From Acanthacorydalis orientalis (Eukaryota; Arthropoda; Insecta; Megaloptera; Corydalidae), in assembly GCA_034766995.1 (NCBI GenBank), contig CM068313.1:17125512-17189511 (forward strand): DNA of 64,000 bases. Direction: 5' to 3'. Shown piece by piece: positions 50,794 through 63,619 of this stretch (position 1 is the stretch's first letter; each line of letters starts with the position of its first letter). The notes below the pieces were generated by a model. The model searched no databases, had not been told where the DNA came from, and was given only the letters and a program-made list of their open reading frames with translations. The position numbers were made by a program, and so were the translations under genes.

Positions 50794-50837
<44 letters not shown>
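50784..50837. repeat. compound (GT)n(CT)n(AT)n microsatellite
   Basis: Three dinucleotide arrays in direct succession. Confidence 0.97.
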
Positions 50838-50989
50838 AATTTATAATCTTATATACAATCATTTTAATGCGTTCATGTTATTAACATAGTATTAAGACGA
50901 ATCCATATAATGCGACTATTTTCTTCTTCTCATTATTTTTCCGAAGCTTACGAATAACCGAAGCTGTAAAAAGTATATGTACTTAAATG

Positions 50990-51555
50990 AAGAGAAATCT
51001 TTTTCATATACATTTTTTCTTCTTAACTCAATGCCCACTTTCGTCCAAGTTGTAGTAATCCGCCACTGAATTCAACGTCTTTCATTCCGCTTAACAATCT
51101 GGATAACGACTACGACAATAACATTAAAAGACACACGAATTACGGAAGATGAGCACACGTACCTATTGTAGAACTCTAGCGTTCAACGTAAGAGGCCGGT
51201 GTACCTCGTAACCCAGGTCTCGGTCACACAGCTTTAGACAAACATGTTCCGCGCCATTAGCTTTTGCCTGAAAATGCGTCTCTTAGAATTATTCCGCGCG
51301 ATTGCACGCACAGATATGCGGAAGAGATTTCATGTCATTTTGTGAATATTAAAGCGCTTCGTATATAGGAGTCTCGCGCTGTATGCCAATGGCGCTGTTG
51401 GTGGTGAAGTGACATCGGGGATGGGGTAAGAGGGAATCGATATGTCGCTATAGAAGCACTGTTGCCCCACCATCTTACGCATACTCTTTCCATCGTGCAG
51501 TAGCCCACTTCTTAACGATATGAATGTCGCGCAAGTACGAGTAGATCATCTAGTA
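50990..51555. promoter_or_regulatory. CpG-rich island, candidate promoter region
   Basis: The widest higher-GC block in the window. Words of interest are CGGTCACACAG (51221-51231), one base from the Drosophila core-promoter Motif 1, AATCGATA (51435-51442), one base from the DREF site TATCGATA, and a G-rich segment CATCGGGGATGGGG (51413-51426). No long open frame exists. Promoter or 5'UTR function is inferred and transcription direction is unknown; a conserved enhancer or an old element are alternatives. Confidence 0.35.
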
Positions 51556-53129
51556 TTATAATAAAGACATGACGCTAATGCCTTAGTAAATTTATAGTTG
51601 GTATATATTTAGATTTTCGTAAAGTTTTCTTTTGTTAATAACATTATTTAAATTTTCAAAACTTTCATAACAGTTTTATATAAATTCGCGGTTGCACATA
51701 TATTCTACTTTATTCAGATATATAAATATATATATATATATATATACACCATTATAATACTATTAAAATAATGTTATAAATATAAGTAATTTACTTTTGA
51801 AAGACACTGACGAGGAAAACATTTAAGCTTACAATTTAAACTTTCGTACTCACTGATATTTTAAGTTACATCTAATTATAAGTGATATACAATGTATTAA
51901 ATTTTTATTTAAAAACAAATTTTCTTTCGAGAATTTTAAGATGAACACTAATTATTCATTGTAATACATGAATTCATTAATAGGTTATATTGACAAAATC
52001 AAATTCAATATCTTATTAATAAATAGTATTTTAAATTATTATCGCTTTATGTTGAAAAATAATTAAAGAAATAAAATCTAAAAATATGGAGAACGTTTAG
52101 AAATATTATTAAAAAATTAAAAAATAGATTATACTCAATGCTTATCTAAGTTTCGATACAATAATAGTGAATTATAAACATTTTTAATAAATGATTTTTT
52201 GTAAAAGTAAGTAGTATAATTTTACAATACTCAAAATGTACAATAAATATTTCGCGAGTGATTCCCTTCTATGTATTATTTTGATTGAATTATTCTTTTA
52301 ATAACTAATATAGTTACCATCAATATATATCTTCTATTAAACAAAAGAAAAAACATCCATTCAATCAATGAAACGAAACTAAATAGATAATAGCCAAAAT
52401 GACAAAAATAACACTTAAATAAATTAATTTAAATCTTATGTATAATTGAATTGTTATTAATTAAAGTTTTTAACGCTAATATGTCGATTTTTTTAAAAAA
52501 TATTTCATATTAACGAAATATTAAATTTCTAAATTTATATCCTTTATACCCATGAAAATTTTAATATTCCCATTTATCGCTTATATTTTAAATAAAACGG
52601 GCTATTTTACTATTCGCGTAGGAAAATAAAATTGCCAAAAGTTTGAATTATCTATCATTATTTTTAATATCACTATAAATTAAAAGTAGTTTAATTTTCA
52701 CAGAGTAATGAAAATAAATATGATAAAGGATGAAATATTTTATATAAAAAAGGTATCGATATGTTCAAGAAGTAATATACAAAATCGAATTAAAAACAAT
52801 GATAAAAGATAAAATTATAAACATGAAAATATTCGCATCTAATATACTAATAAATGTTGAATTTTACAATCATACTTTCACAATCTTGGATTTTTAGAGT
52901 AGAGTTTTTTTTATGATAGTGAAACGTAATTAAAATCTGAATATAAAACGAACGTTTATATAAAGTATGTAGATTGGAATTAATTTCAGTGCGGTCACGG
53001 ACTGATATTACGAGCCGTTAATATAAATATAATTTAATTTTTGCTCGGCCGATAGTAGAAGAACCTCTTTAAATAAAAGTTAAATTCGCCGAATCAGATG
53101 TTTTAATGTAACAAGAGCCAATGATCTTT
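51556..53129. other. AT-rich spacer, nothing recognised
   Basis: One TA array (51720-51747); otherwise A/T-dominated. Confidence 0.6.
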
Positions 53130-53490
53130 CGATGTATAATTGTACTGTTTAATGAAAGATGGTAAAAGTGTCAATGGGAATCTGCGCATTATCCCTGTAA
53201 TTAAACGCACCGTCTCCAACACTCGAAATAAGTTGATAATTTTCACAGGGAATAATTATTTCCTACACAGAACTTTCCAAATTAATCCTTATCCTCTTCA
53301 GAAATCTGCGTTCCCAGACATGGCGCATGGAGGATCCTTGAAGATGTTCGTTCGTCACCCCTTTTCGCTACGGAAGTTGTGCGGAGTGAGCTGTGAAGGG
53401 ATGTTTCGAAAGTTGAACGGAAGGAGCAATGGCGTCATTGCGTTATGCTTGAATCTCGTTAACTTACCTATCAAAGAACTTTGAATTAAT
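53130..53490 (+). other. higher-complexity island with a 114-codon frame
   Basis: The plus frame 53140-53484 is the longest in the window not explained by a TA array or a transposon. It reads MYCLMKDGKSVNGNLRIIPV at the start, PLQKSAFPDMAHGGSLKMFV in the middle and LCLNLVNLPIKEL at the end. Composition and amino-acid mix are protein-like, but I recognise no family, signal peptide or membrane segment, and the start is simply the first ATG. On the minus strand GATAG|GTAAGT (about 53465-53475) matches a splice donor, so an exon on that strand is an alternative. A conserved non-coding element that is open by chance is equally possible. Confidence 0.3.
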
Positions 53491-53570
53491 GGGTATGAGG
53501 TACCGCGAAGCAAATGCATTAATTGAATAAATGTGTATTAAGGTTACGATAAATTCGAATGAAATCATTT

Positions 53571-53574
<4 letters not shown>

Positions 53575-53633
<59 letters not shown>
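53575..53633. repeat. compound (TA)n(TG)n microsatellite
   Basis: About 21 TA units followed by about eight GT units. Confidence 0.97.
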
Positions 53634-54244
53634 GTGCTACGTTCGCAACACAGCACTCCACCGCAAGCTGACGATACTGTGAAAAGGCTACACAAACTTG
53701 AAACGTCAGGTTTGAAGTTTGTTTTGTAAATAATTTTATCAGAAGTGTAATAAACGATTATTGTAAGTGTTGAAAAACAGTATATTTTACATTAACCGTA
53801 ATTAATTGAATCTCTCTTGCAATTTATACCAGAAACTGGTTTCACGTATATGGAGAATTGATTAATTATTTTGCTACGTACACGACACGTTAGAAAAAAA
53901 GTATATATTAATCATTCTTAACAATAAAGGTAATTAAGTTGTTACACAATTCCGATATTTTTATTTATTTATTAAAGTAAGTTATTTTTGTTCATATACA
54001 TACATATGTATATGTACTTCTGTATACATATATATATATATATATAACAAAAATATCCACAAAAAATTCGATGATTTCGATTTATTTATTTATGACATCG
54101 AAGTTTCTGGCACCCAAATATATTTATCTCATATATAAAACAGCAAAGTTGCAATCTATCTGAGATAATGATTATATAAACACAAATGAGCTTTAAAAAA
54201 ATATTTTCATTATTTCTTTCGGTTACATGAACATGCTTGTAATT

Positions 54245-54290
54245 GACAAGTGAGCGAGCGCAGCGAGCAGGTAGCGAAGCCTCTCCTATG
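54245..54290. repeat. GC-rich dispersed repeat, copy 2
   Basis: GTGAGCGAGCGCAGCGAGCA followed by GGTAGCGAAGCCTCTCC; shares an AGCG.AGCGAG.AGGT.G core with 50377-50395. It is immediately followed by a TA array. Confidence 0.45.
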
Positions 54291-56128
54291 CATATGTGCA
54301 TATATATATATATATATATACACATACACTCAAAGAAACTTCATAAGGAATGAAATATAAACATGTTCCGTTTAAAATAATACATTTACATAATATGAAT
54401 GTAAAGATAAATAGTTTTTATATACTCATGCTAAAAATACTAAAATATTACTAATATTTTCCAGTTAGACATTTAAATTAACCAACAAAAATAAAATATT
54501 TACATAAAATACACTTAAGATAATCATAATAATGAATCGTAAGAGAAATGTATGCAAGAAAAAGTTGAAAAAGCTTACAAAATTTAATTATGTTTTTAAT
54601 CATGCATATTTGTAAAGTAGATAAAAAACGTTAATTTAAAAAACTCAAAAATATGTAAATAAGAAAGTATACGGAGTAGAAAATGAATTATTCAAAACTA
54701 GAATATGATTTTTTTTATCAACTAGATAGCTCTTCTCCCTATGATCGAGGGCCACCGAGGGGCTCTGAACCCACTCGGTTTGCTTGCTCCTCATACTCGC
54801 TTAATATCGTAATATATATATATATATATATATATATACATTTTAGTATGGCTATATAATTATTATCTTATATATTGCAACGTAGTTGTTTTATAAAGTC
54901 GCATATAAATTTAATAATTCTTGAAATATTCTGAAAATTTTGTGCAACTTCGGGTGTCATCGTTAATAATAATTAATATAAAATCTCTAAACATTTTCTT
55001 TTTAAGTGAAAATTTATGAAATTTTTTTAAATAGATAAATAATTAGGGGTTTAATTTGCATTTATTATTTAAACCATTCCCAATTTTTTTACAGATTATT
55101 ATATATTTTCAAAGTATAGTTAATTTTAAACTATGCTTACACAAGCACAATAATAAGTTATATTGTTTTGAAATTTTTTTCCAAAACACGAAATTACTTT
55201 GACATTTTTAATTTGGTACTTTTTGAATAATTTGAATAAACAAAGCCTAAAATTTTTCCTACTCGAATTTCTAAATAATTGATTATTATTTAATAAATAA
55301 TAAATGATAATTTATAGATAAACTTTAAATACTGTTATTTAGATTTATATTCATTAATTCTAGTAAGAGTTTTAATATCTAATTTATAAAATAAAATACA
55401 TCTTTCAAATTTTAATAAAAAAAAATATACAATTATAATAATATTTTTCTATTATTTTAAATGTTCTGAATTATTATTGCAATTACTTTCTAAATTAAAA
55501 ATAATAAAGTGCAATAGAAAAATACGACTAATAAAAAATATTTAACAATGAAAATTTAATTTAGAATTTTTGTTGATTATAATGAACAGAGCTGAATTGT
55601 ATACAATAACCACAAAAAACAAATATTTGTATATTTGATCAATAATATTGAATAAAGCATATGAATAATATTGTTGTAGCGAACACAATATGTTAAATAA
55701 CAATTAAAAATCAATAGATCGCCATAATGGATCAATATACTATAAAATGCTTTTCGCAGAAACAGATTTGCAATAAATTACACATAGTTTCTAAACTTAA
55801 TGATAGTTTATAGTTTGTGAGAGGAAATATTGAAATGTAATCATTTAATTATCAACACGTTACGATGCAAGTAATATATTATGACGTCAACAATCTGCAG
55901 ACATTTAATCGTGAGATATGAAATTACTAGATTTTTAATATTTTAATTGTTATATTTTTGTACATTTAATAATAAAAATTAACTATTTTGACCTACTTTA
56001 CCTATAAAAATAAACTAATACTTTAATTTTACTTTCAACTTTATCTTTTAAACCAAAAAATACTAATTAAATTTTTTATATATTTTTACTTTCAAATATT
56101 TGTGAATTTGTTGTTAATTATGATAGAA

Positions 56129-56129
<1 letters not shown>

Positions 56130-56182
<53 letters not shown>
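56130..56182. repeat. (TA)n microsatellite
   Basis: About 26 uninterrupted TA units. Confidence 0.98.
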
Positions 56183-56188
<6 letters not shown>

Positions 56189-56404
56189 GTCATATTTTTA
56201 AAATACTCTAAAAATAATTAAGCAAATTAATAAATAATATAATCAACTATGCAACTTTAAAGTAAAACAATTTTGAAATGAAAATAAAATTGATTAGATT
56301 CGATGAAAATGGCCCTGGTACATTTTAAATCAAAAGTAGATGAATTAAAATTGAATTTAAATTCTCTATTACCCAAATTTTTATTAGATTAATATAATTT
56401 TTAA

Positions 56405-56405
<1 letters not shown>

Positions 56406-56439
<34 letters not shown>

Positions 56440-56440
56440 C
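56406..56440. repeat. (TA)n microsatellite
   Basis: About 14 TA units followed by CATACATA. Confidence 0.95.
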
Positions 56441-57298
56441 ATATCAAATATAAAAAAATGTAGGTATTCAAAATGGAAAAATAAATAATATTATGGTTTA
56501 ATTTCTTCTGATTAAAATTCTCTAAAAGTAAATTAGAGAGAATAAGAAATAGATTAGATGCAGGAAGCAATCTTGTTAAAAGTAATACAAAAAAATAAAA
56601 TACTTTAACTTTTCTAGTAAGGAAATAAAAAAGTTTTAATCAAAAGAGAGATTTACTGCCATAAAAATAAATATCACTATGACACATTTGAAAAATGTTT
56701 AATACATTTACATTTTTTTCAGAAAAATATACACTGTATTGAATATATATATATATATATATATAAAGGAAGAAAAAACTCTAAAAACAATATCTCGCTA
56801 ACGTTTTTTCCTATATATTTCATGATTTAATTAATTCAATATTATTTTTCTCTGTAATTCAAAACAAATTAAGGTTTTTAAGAAATTTTCACGGATGTCT
56901 TTGACTATGACAATGATGTATTCGGTCAGTGAACTATATAATTATATCCAGGCAATGGAATAAAATCTGTGCTTACTCACGGAAACAATCTATCGAGCGA
57001 AATAGCTCTGATTAGTACAATCGATGATAAAAGCATCGTTAAAAATACATTTTATTTGCTCTACTAAAATAAAAGCTTCGAATGAGTAATCATTTTTATT
57101 TGCGTTGCTGTTGTATGTCAATCGTATTTATAATAGATATAGAACTGAATAATTTATACGTTTTTATGTTGTGTGAAATAATTTATCTGATTCACTTTAT
57201 TTGATATAAAAGAATGTAAATCTATCTATCAGGGATTTTAATTATTCCAGAATAGAATATGTTATCATTTTGTTGGCAGACGTTTTTTAATTGATTAG

Positions 57299-57299
57299 A

Positions 57300-57331
<32 letters not shown>

Positions 57332-57356
57332 TGATATATATATATACACACACACA
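57299..57356. repeat. (TA)n and (CA)n microsatellite
   Basis: TA array, CATATTGA interruption, TA array, then five CA units. Confidence 0.95.
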
Positions 57357-59539
57357 AGTCATTTTTTATGAATTTTAATAATTTATATTTTTACTCCATT
57401 TTTTAAAAAATAATTATACTTCTTATTAATATATTCTTTAAAAATATAAATGTTTTTCAACATCCAAATCTCATTATATAATTTATACTCATACACAAAT
57501 AATAAAATGTGTCTAATCAAAATGTGTATATACTAATAATCATTTTTAATTCTTGCTTATGTGCATTTCAATAGCGATGCAATTATTCTCAGAACATTAA
57601 GTTGTATAGCAAATACATATTATATCAAACATTTCTATCTCTTATACAAATATATTATTTACGTTTGATATTTTTTTGAAAACAACTAGATTTTAAGTAA
57701 CTTTATTTAACTAAAGCAATAAATATTAGTCTTAAAATAATAATGTTGCAGTTAAAACCATTAAAATATTTTTTTATAATATAAAAATCTCATTTTTTAT
57801 AGAAACAGTCATTATTTAATAAAGATAATAAGATATACTAATTAATTTTTATTTTTCATTTTTATTCATTATAACTTATGAAACAAAATTTAGAATAAAA
57901 AACTAATTTAATAGAACAATATTGCAATTTTTATTCTTGCTAAAATATTGTTTTAAATAAAAAATGTCATTTTCTTAAACCTTAGTGTTTATAAGAACAA
58001 AGTATGTGTAAGAAATCACATTAAAAAAACAAAAAAATATTTTCTAACAAAAAAATTAATATTCTAATATTTCAACAGCCTACATCAGCAATATGTTTAT
58101 ATTAAAAAAAAAGTATATGTCATATGTCACATCGTACGTACCATGCGGAACAAGTATAGAAAACGGTAAAATTTATAACACTATAACTCAGTATTATTTT
58201 CGTATTTCAACCTTAAACGCCCCAAGATCCCCTTTGTAAAGGAAATACATATTCGCTTAGATGGCTTCTATACAATTTAATTCTGGTGATTTGTTTATAC
58301 TTTCTGTAGCATGTATACACAAGGAAAAATAAACTTTATCAACATATTGGAAGTGTGCTTTTTCTGATTTTTTTAAAAAATATTTTTTCCATAACAAGAA
58401 AAGAAAATATATTTTTAGTGTTTTGTACTTTATTTTATTAGTAAATCATTAAAGAATTGAGAAATTTTCCTTTATATGAAATGCTTTTTAAAATAATATA
58501 ATAAAAATAATGATTAATCAATTATCTAAATCATTGCATTAATTTTATGATATTATGATTAATTTTATATTTATAATATAAATCATATATATATAAACAA
58601 ACATATATATTACGATCAGATATATAATACTTGTATTAGGAGACTATTGAGAAACATTTCAGACTTATTTATTAACGATCGGAACCAATAAATCGGAAAA
58701 AAATAATCATAACAGTTTCATATATCTTTATGAAATATAATATGTGCATTAAAAGGAAAATAAAGACATTATCATGAGTATAAAATATATAACAAATTCT
58801 GTATATTAGATATTTTTTTGTATTGAGTTTTGTTTTAATTTATATTAAACAATACATGCATACATACATATTATATATATGCGTGTGTGTGTGTGAAAAT
58901 AAAAAATTACAAAAAACCATTTATTAATAGTTTTTTCACCGTTACAAATTTGGCACGTGTCAAATCATTAAAATCTTGGTTTTATATTAAAATTTTAAAG
59001 GAAAACTTTTCAATAAAAGTATGTTTTTTTAATGTTTGTTTCATACATTTTAATGAGTAAAATGTTTGATAATTATTTATATAATTATTTAAAATTAAAT
59101 TCTTTTCTTAAAGAACATTTTAATTTTTTTTTCATATATATTTTAAAGTAATGTTAAAATACAAACTTTCATAAAAATTAATATAATTGGATGAAAAATA
59201 CAATAGTTTTAAAAAAATACAGAAATATTTTATTATTATTTTCATAAAAAAATAGACAATTCATAGCGAATGTAGTTTAAATTTATGTTTATTTCAAAAT
59301 CGAGCTCATATTTGAGTTTTATTCAATCTTTCGTGTGCGGTAATTTAATATATTTTTGAAGAATTGAAGTAATTTACAAAGTAGATTTTTATACGTGAAT
59401 TTGTGTTGTTTACGTGTGAGTATGTAACAAAAAAATTGCTTACGCACAGTAAATATAGGTATATCAACCTAAATATACAAAAATACATTAAAAAAGCTCA
59501 CATACACAATTGTGTTTGTGTACGCAAAAGTGAGAATGT

Positions 59540-59980
59540 GTGTGTAAACAAGCAGCGAGATTTGGAGCGGCCGCACACTATTCGATTATTTCACGTTGCG
59601 GATACAGGCTCGGGAGTGAAAGAGCGTTTCCGCGCTGGGCAGCGACCTGGCCGCAGGTACCGGAAGTAGCACACCATTCATCATGGCTGCAGATCGGCGC
59701 CACTGATACGAGGCCGCGAGAGTGGCGGCGCAGTTCAATAAGCACCGCTAAACTTCCGGTCGGCTAATGTGTGTTTCGCTATTCTCTCACATAACCGGTT
59801 ACTGCATTTTAGTTGTGTTAATATAGTGTTTACACCCGGATTATTATTATGTGAACTATTATTAACTGTACGTGAATCATTTGACCAAATGAAACGTATC
59901 TGCTGGGTTGAGTTTGAACGTTGATTTATGTTTAGGTATAACCGTACTCGAAACAAAAGTGATTTCAACTTTGGCAACTA
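59540..59980 (+). promoter_or_regulatory. CpG-island-like promoter / 5'UTR candidate
   Basis: The most GC-rich block in the window (59565-59765), with GCGGCCGC at about 59567-59574, an ETS/GABP-type ACCGGAAGT at 59659-59667 and its mirror ACTTCCGGT at 59752-59760, and CATCATGGC between them (YY1-like). GCGCAGTTCA (about 59728) could be an initiator. Overlapping short frames on both strands (75-88 codons) are unrecognised. Paired ETS sites with CpG enrichment are typical of metazoan housekeeping promoters, so I read this as a likely transcription start region with untranslated sequence to its right. The strand is a guess and no exon can be assigned. Confidence 0.4.
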
Positions 59981-60260
59981 TTTTGAATTTAGTCTGATGA
60001 CTCGTTTAATTTACAATTTTCAACTTAAAGAGATATATCTCCTCTAATCAAATCACTTTAATATGTAATTATATCGTTGATTTATGATCCTTGTTGAAGT
60101 TGCAAATGTTAAAGAAACAACTCACATTTTTAGATTTGGAATTAATCATTTTCCTTTACGATTCTGATCTGCACTATCTAATTAAAGTATCATTTTATAA
60201 AAAGCGTACGAGTAATAAAGAGTAAAGATATTCTTTACTTGAAAAAATATATTCTATCAG

Positions 60261-60261
<1 letters not shown>

Positions 60262-60320
<59 letters not shown>
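60262..60320. repeat. (AT)n microsatellite
   Basis: About 29 uninterrupted AT units. Confidence 0.98.
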
Positions 60321-60324
<4 letters not shown>

Positions 60325-60708
60325 AAGTAAATATATTTAAAATAAAGTAAATTAAATATACAATAAATTCTAATTACAACATCATCTTGAATAATTTTTC
60401 CTCCACTTTCATTTTCAGGCTTATTAATAATTAAAAGAAATTTGTGTTTTTTATTACTTTCTTTTAATAATTTAGATATGGTTAATAAATATTGAATAAA
60501 CAACGGTGAGTTATGAAATTATATTTTAATAAAACACAAATTTAAACTTTATTCAAATAATAATTCAAAAATGAGAAAATACAATTTTAATTAAAAGTAT
60601 GATACAAACATTTTCTATTTTCTGTCAAAACAAAAAAAAATGTATTTTTATTTAAACACTTAGAAATTATTTTGTTCAAGAATTTAATCACATGGTTTCT
60701 TTTCAACA

Positions 60709-60711
<3 letters not shown>

Positions 60712-60768
<57 letters not shown>
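60712..60768. repeat. (AT)n microsatellite
   Basis: About 28 uninterrupted AT units. Confidence 0.98.
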
Positions 60769-60772
<4 letters not shown>

Positions 60773-61128
60773 ACATTTAAAGTAAGTTTTAAAAGGATAA
60801 TTTAAAATTATTTAAATTAGTAATATTTTATTTAATATAAAAAATTATAATTTTAAATGTTAAATAACATTAACTATAATTTATGACCAATATTGTATTT
60901 ATATATATTGCCCATTTAATATTTGGGCATTAAGAAAAAAACTATTTTATAAAGTATTTCAATTAAATTTTGAAAATTACATTTGATAAAAGGCAATTCT
61001 TGATAAATCTATGATAAAAAAACGTTGATTTATTTTTCAAGGATAGGAAACTGGGTCTTAATTTGATCTATACACGAAGTTTTTTCTTTTTTTGAGGAAT
61101 ACTTTGTCTTTATTTTATAAAAAAAGTT

Positions 61129-61129
<1 letters not shown>

Positions 61130-61160
<31 letters not shown>

Positions 61161-61169
61161 CAGAGAGAT
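61130..61169. repeat. (TA)n(GA)n microsatellite
   Basis: Short TA array followed by GA units with one CA substitution. Confidence 0.96.
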
Positions 61170-61477
61170 AATATAACATTATATTTATGAGTAAAAATAC
61201 ATTTTATAACATTCATTTTGATATAGGGTTTTTATAGACATTAATAAAACACAAATAAAAGTAAATGTTAATTCTTGCACGATTTGAAACACACATTATC
61301 ATTATTTTGTGGTGATTGTTATGTTTAATAGTAAAGGTCTCCAACCTGTTGCATGTGAGTACAGCTATTTAACTCCTGGATAACAAATTGTGTTCTTTAA
61401 TAAGGCTTAAGATACTCATCATGAGTTTTAGTGCAACACGTCATACATTTTTTTTAGGTGTGATATTATTTTTAATC

Positions 61478-61480
<3 letters not shown>

Positions 61481-61536
<56 letters not shown>
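61481..61536. repeat. (AT)n microsatellite
   Basis: About 28 uninterrupted AT units. Confidence 0.98.
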
Positions 61537-61539
<3 letters not shown>

Positions 61540-61925
61540 CCAACTTGGAAGCAAAACAATTTAGCGAATATTTGAATATTTGATTTGATATTTATAAAGT
61601 TTTCTAATTTAAAGAAAATGTTATTGATTCGTAGAAAGAATTGAAGATTTGTGTATTTCTCTAAATATTTCATTGTTATTGAAAGAACAGTTCGGTATAT
61701 TATTTATTGATTGAGATTGAATACCGTTCTTTATTATAAAAAAATCACTGATATATCTAAACTCATATAGTTATATATATGTATATAAACAGAATTTATG
61801 GAACGAGTGTAAACATTATTTCAAGAAAATTAACTTTGATGAATGTTACGATAATATAAAATTACTCTAGCAATAAAATTTTTGATATAGTTTATATACT
61901 AGAAGAATGAAAAGAAAAAAACACC

Positions 61926-61928
<3 letters not shown>

Positions 61929-61966
<38 letters not shown>
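61929..61966. repeat. (TA)n microsatellite
   Basis: About 18 TA units. Confidence 0.97.
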
Positions 61967-61968
<2 letters not shown>

Positions 61969-62147
61969 TGTAACATTACAAAAAAATTATTCCGTGTATA
62001 CATTTTTTTATACAAACACATTTTCGTAGAAAAGAGAGGTATTCAATCATATAAAATCGGAAATCATGAAAGAGGACTCTATTCAGCAGTGAATTAACAG
62101 AGGTTGATGATTCTAAATAAATAATTCATGCATAGAATTTATATATT

Positions 62148-62178
<31 letters not shown>

Positions 62179-62334
62179 AAGTCTGAACATAATTTTGTTT
62201 AAAGTACGCATATAAAAATATCTTTTTCAGTGTCTTTAAAATGTTATGACATTATTTAAATAATACTCGTTGGAAAATTATATATTTTTTGCATATACAT
62301 TACTTCTTTGTTTTACATATATAAAAATAAAAAC

Positions 62335-62337
<3 letters not shown>

Positions 62338-62376
<39 letters not shown>
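62338..62376. repeat. (TA)n microsatellite
   Basis: About 19 TA units. Confidence 0.97.
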
Positions 62377-62379
<3 letters not shown>

Positions 62380-63134
62380 TGTAATGATTTATAAATTCAA
62401 ATCTTATAAAATCATTTGAAATTGAACTCGACAGGTTTCGTGACGGCTTAATCGAAATGTTTTTTTTTCGGTTAACTTTTCGCGCTAATCTTCACGCAAA
62501 CGATTTGAATTAAAAAAAGCTCATGTTCTTTATCAAACTTGATACGACCATGTTCTATATCTTTGAAGATATGATTATATTCGTATGATAAAAGACAAAT
62601 TATTTTTTAAGTATAAATATTTGTGTATATTTTATAAATCATATTCTAAATAAAAATAAAGAAATCTGTATTTTTTATTTCATTTTATTTTTTTTTATAA
62701 TTAAAGTACTATTAAATTATCGATATTGAGTTCTAGTTAAATGAATATTAATGAACGGAATTACACGATAAAGTATAATTACTTCGTTGAACTTTGCACG
62801 TAAAATGAATATATTAAAAAAATAATTTCCAATATAATTGAATTCCAGAATGTATAGATTTATAATACTTCTATGTTAATATGTATTGAATATATTACAT
62901 TTTAAAGTTAGGAAAATATTTGTAAGCACAATAAGTTGTTTTATGATGTAAACAATACAAAGATATATTATATTTGTGGGCATATACATACTGTGTTCAA
63001 TATAAATATGCTATTTTTAGTCATAAATTGAAAATACGCTGAAGATTTTATTAACAATTTCTTAGAAAAATTCATATTATCATATAACTTATTTTCTTTA
63101 AAAAAATATTAATATTGTATCTGCTCTATTTTCG

Positions 63135-63136
<2 letters not shown>

Positions 63137-63177
<41 letters not shown>

Positions 63178-63182
63178 TATAT
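63137..63182. repeat. (TA)n microsatellite
   Basis: About 17 TA units, then AAATATATA variants. Confidence 0.96.
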
Positions 63183-63619
63183 AAATACTTTTGACGTGAA
63201 AATATAAACGTTTTGAGGCAAATGAAATGATGTTTTTACCTAATAAATTGTATGTATATGAAAATAAAGCAAAAACGTCGAGCAATTACAAAGCCGAAAT
63301 ACTTTAACGGGTTGTAATGTAATTAAAACGTAAAAATAATTTATGGCAATGGTTTAAGCTTATAATCTAATAGAAACAAAGTTATTATACATGACTACTT
63401 TTTAATAATAGGGAAGTAAGTATAACAAATATTGAAAACGACGAGTAGAGAATATTTCAGGTACCTTTTGTGTAACTTTATTCTAATAGAACTTTGTCGT
63501 TTATGCGAAAGGATTTAATTTTAGGTGATATTAAATATTCCGCTTCCTTACAAGTCTGTCTGTTCTAAAATACCGTTTCTTAAAGGTATATACATTTCAC
63601 GGAAAATGGAATAATTAAT

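Larger units (their letters stand above)
53662..59500. other. long AT-rich stretch, no gene seen
   Basis: TA arrays at 54020-54045, 54296-54320, 54810-54838, 56130-56182, 56406-56440, 56742-56764, 57299-57356 and 58862-58895. GC-rich repeat-like patches lie at 54240-54290 and 54725-54800, with slightly more complex DNA at 56890-57080 and 58120-58330. No coding evidence. Confidence 0.6.
59981..63619. other. AT-rich stretch dense in TA arrays
   Basis: Seven or more TA arrays in 3.6 kb and no gene. The 102-codon and 81-codon minus frames at 60195 and 61428 cross arrays and are not supported. Confidence 0.65.

Noticed and set aside
54725..54800. Possible tRNA or RNA polymerase III promoter (GGTTCAGAGCC on the minus strand)
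   Set aside because: Two mismatches to the B-box, no A-box at the right distance and no cloverleaf could be drawn.
59403..59767. Two overlapping plus-strand ORFs of 75 and 88 codons in the CpG island
   Set aside because: Overlapping frames in CG-rich DNA, where stops are scarce; no recognisable domain. Treated as part of the promoter candidate.
61330..61385. AAAGGTCTCCAACCTGTTGC resembling some hAT element ends
   Set aside because: No partner inverted end and no 8-bp duplication found nearby.
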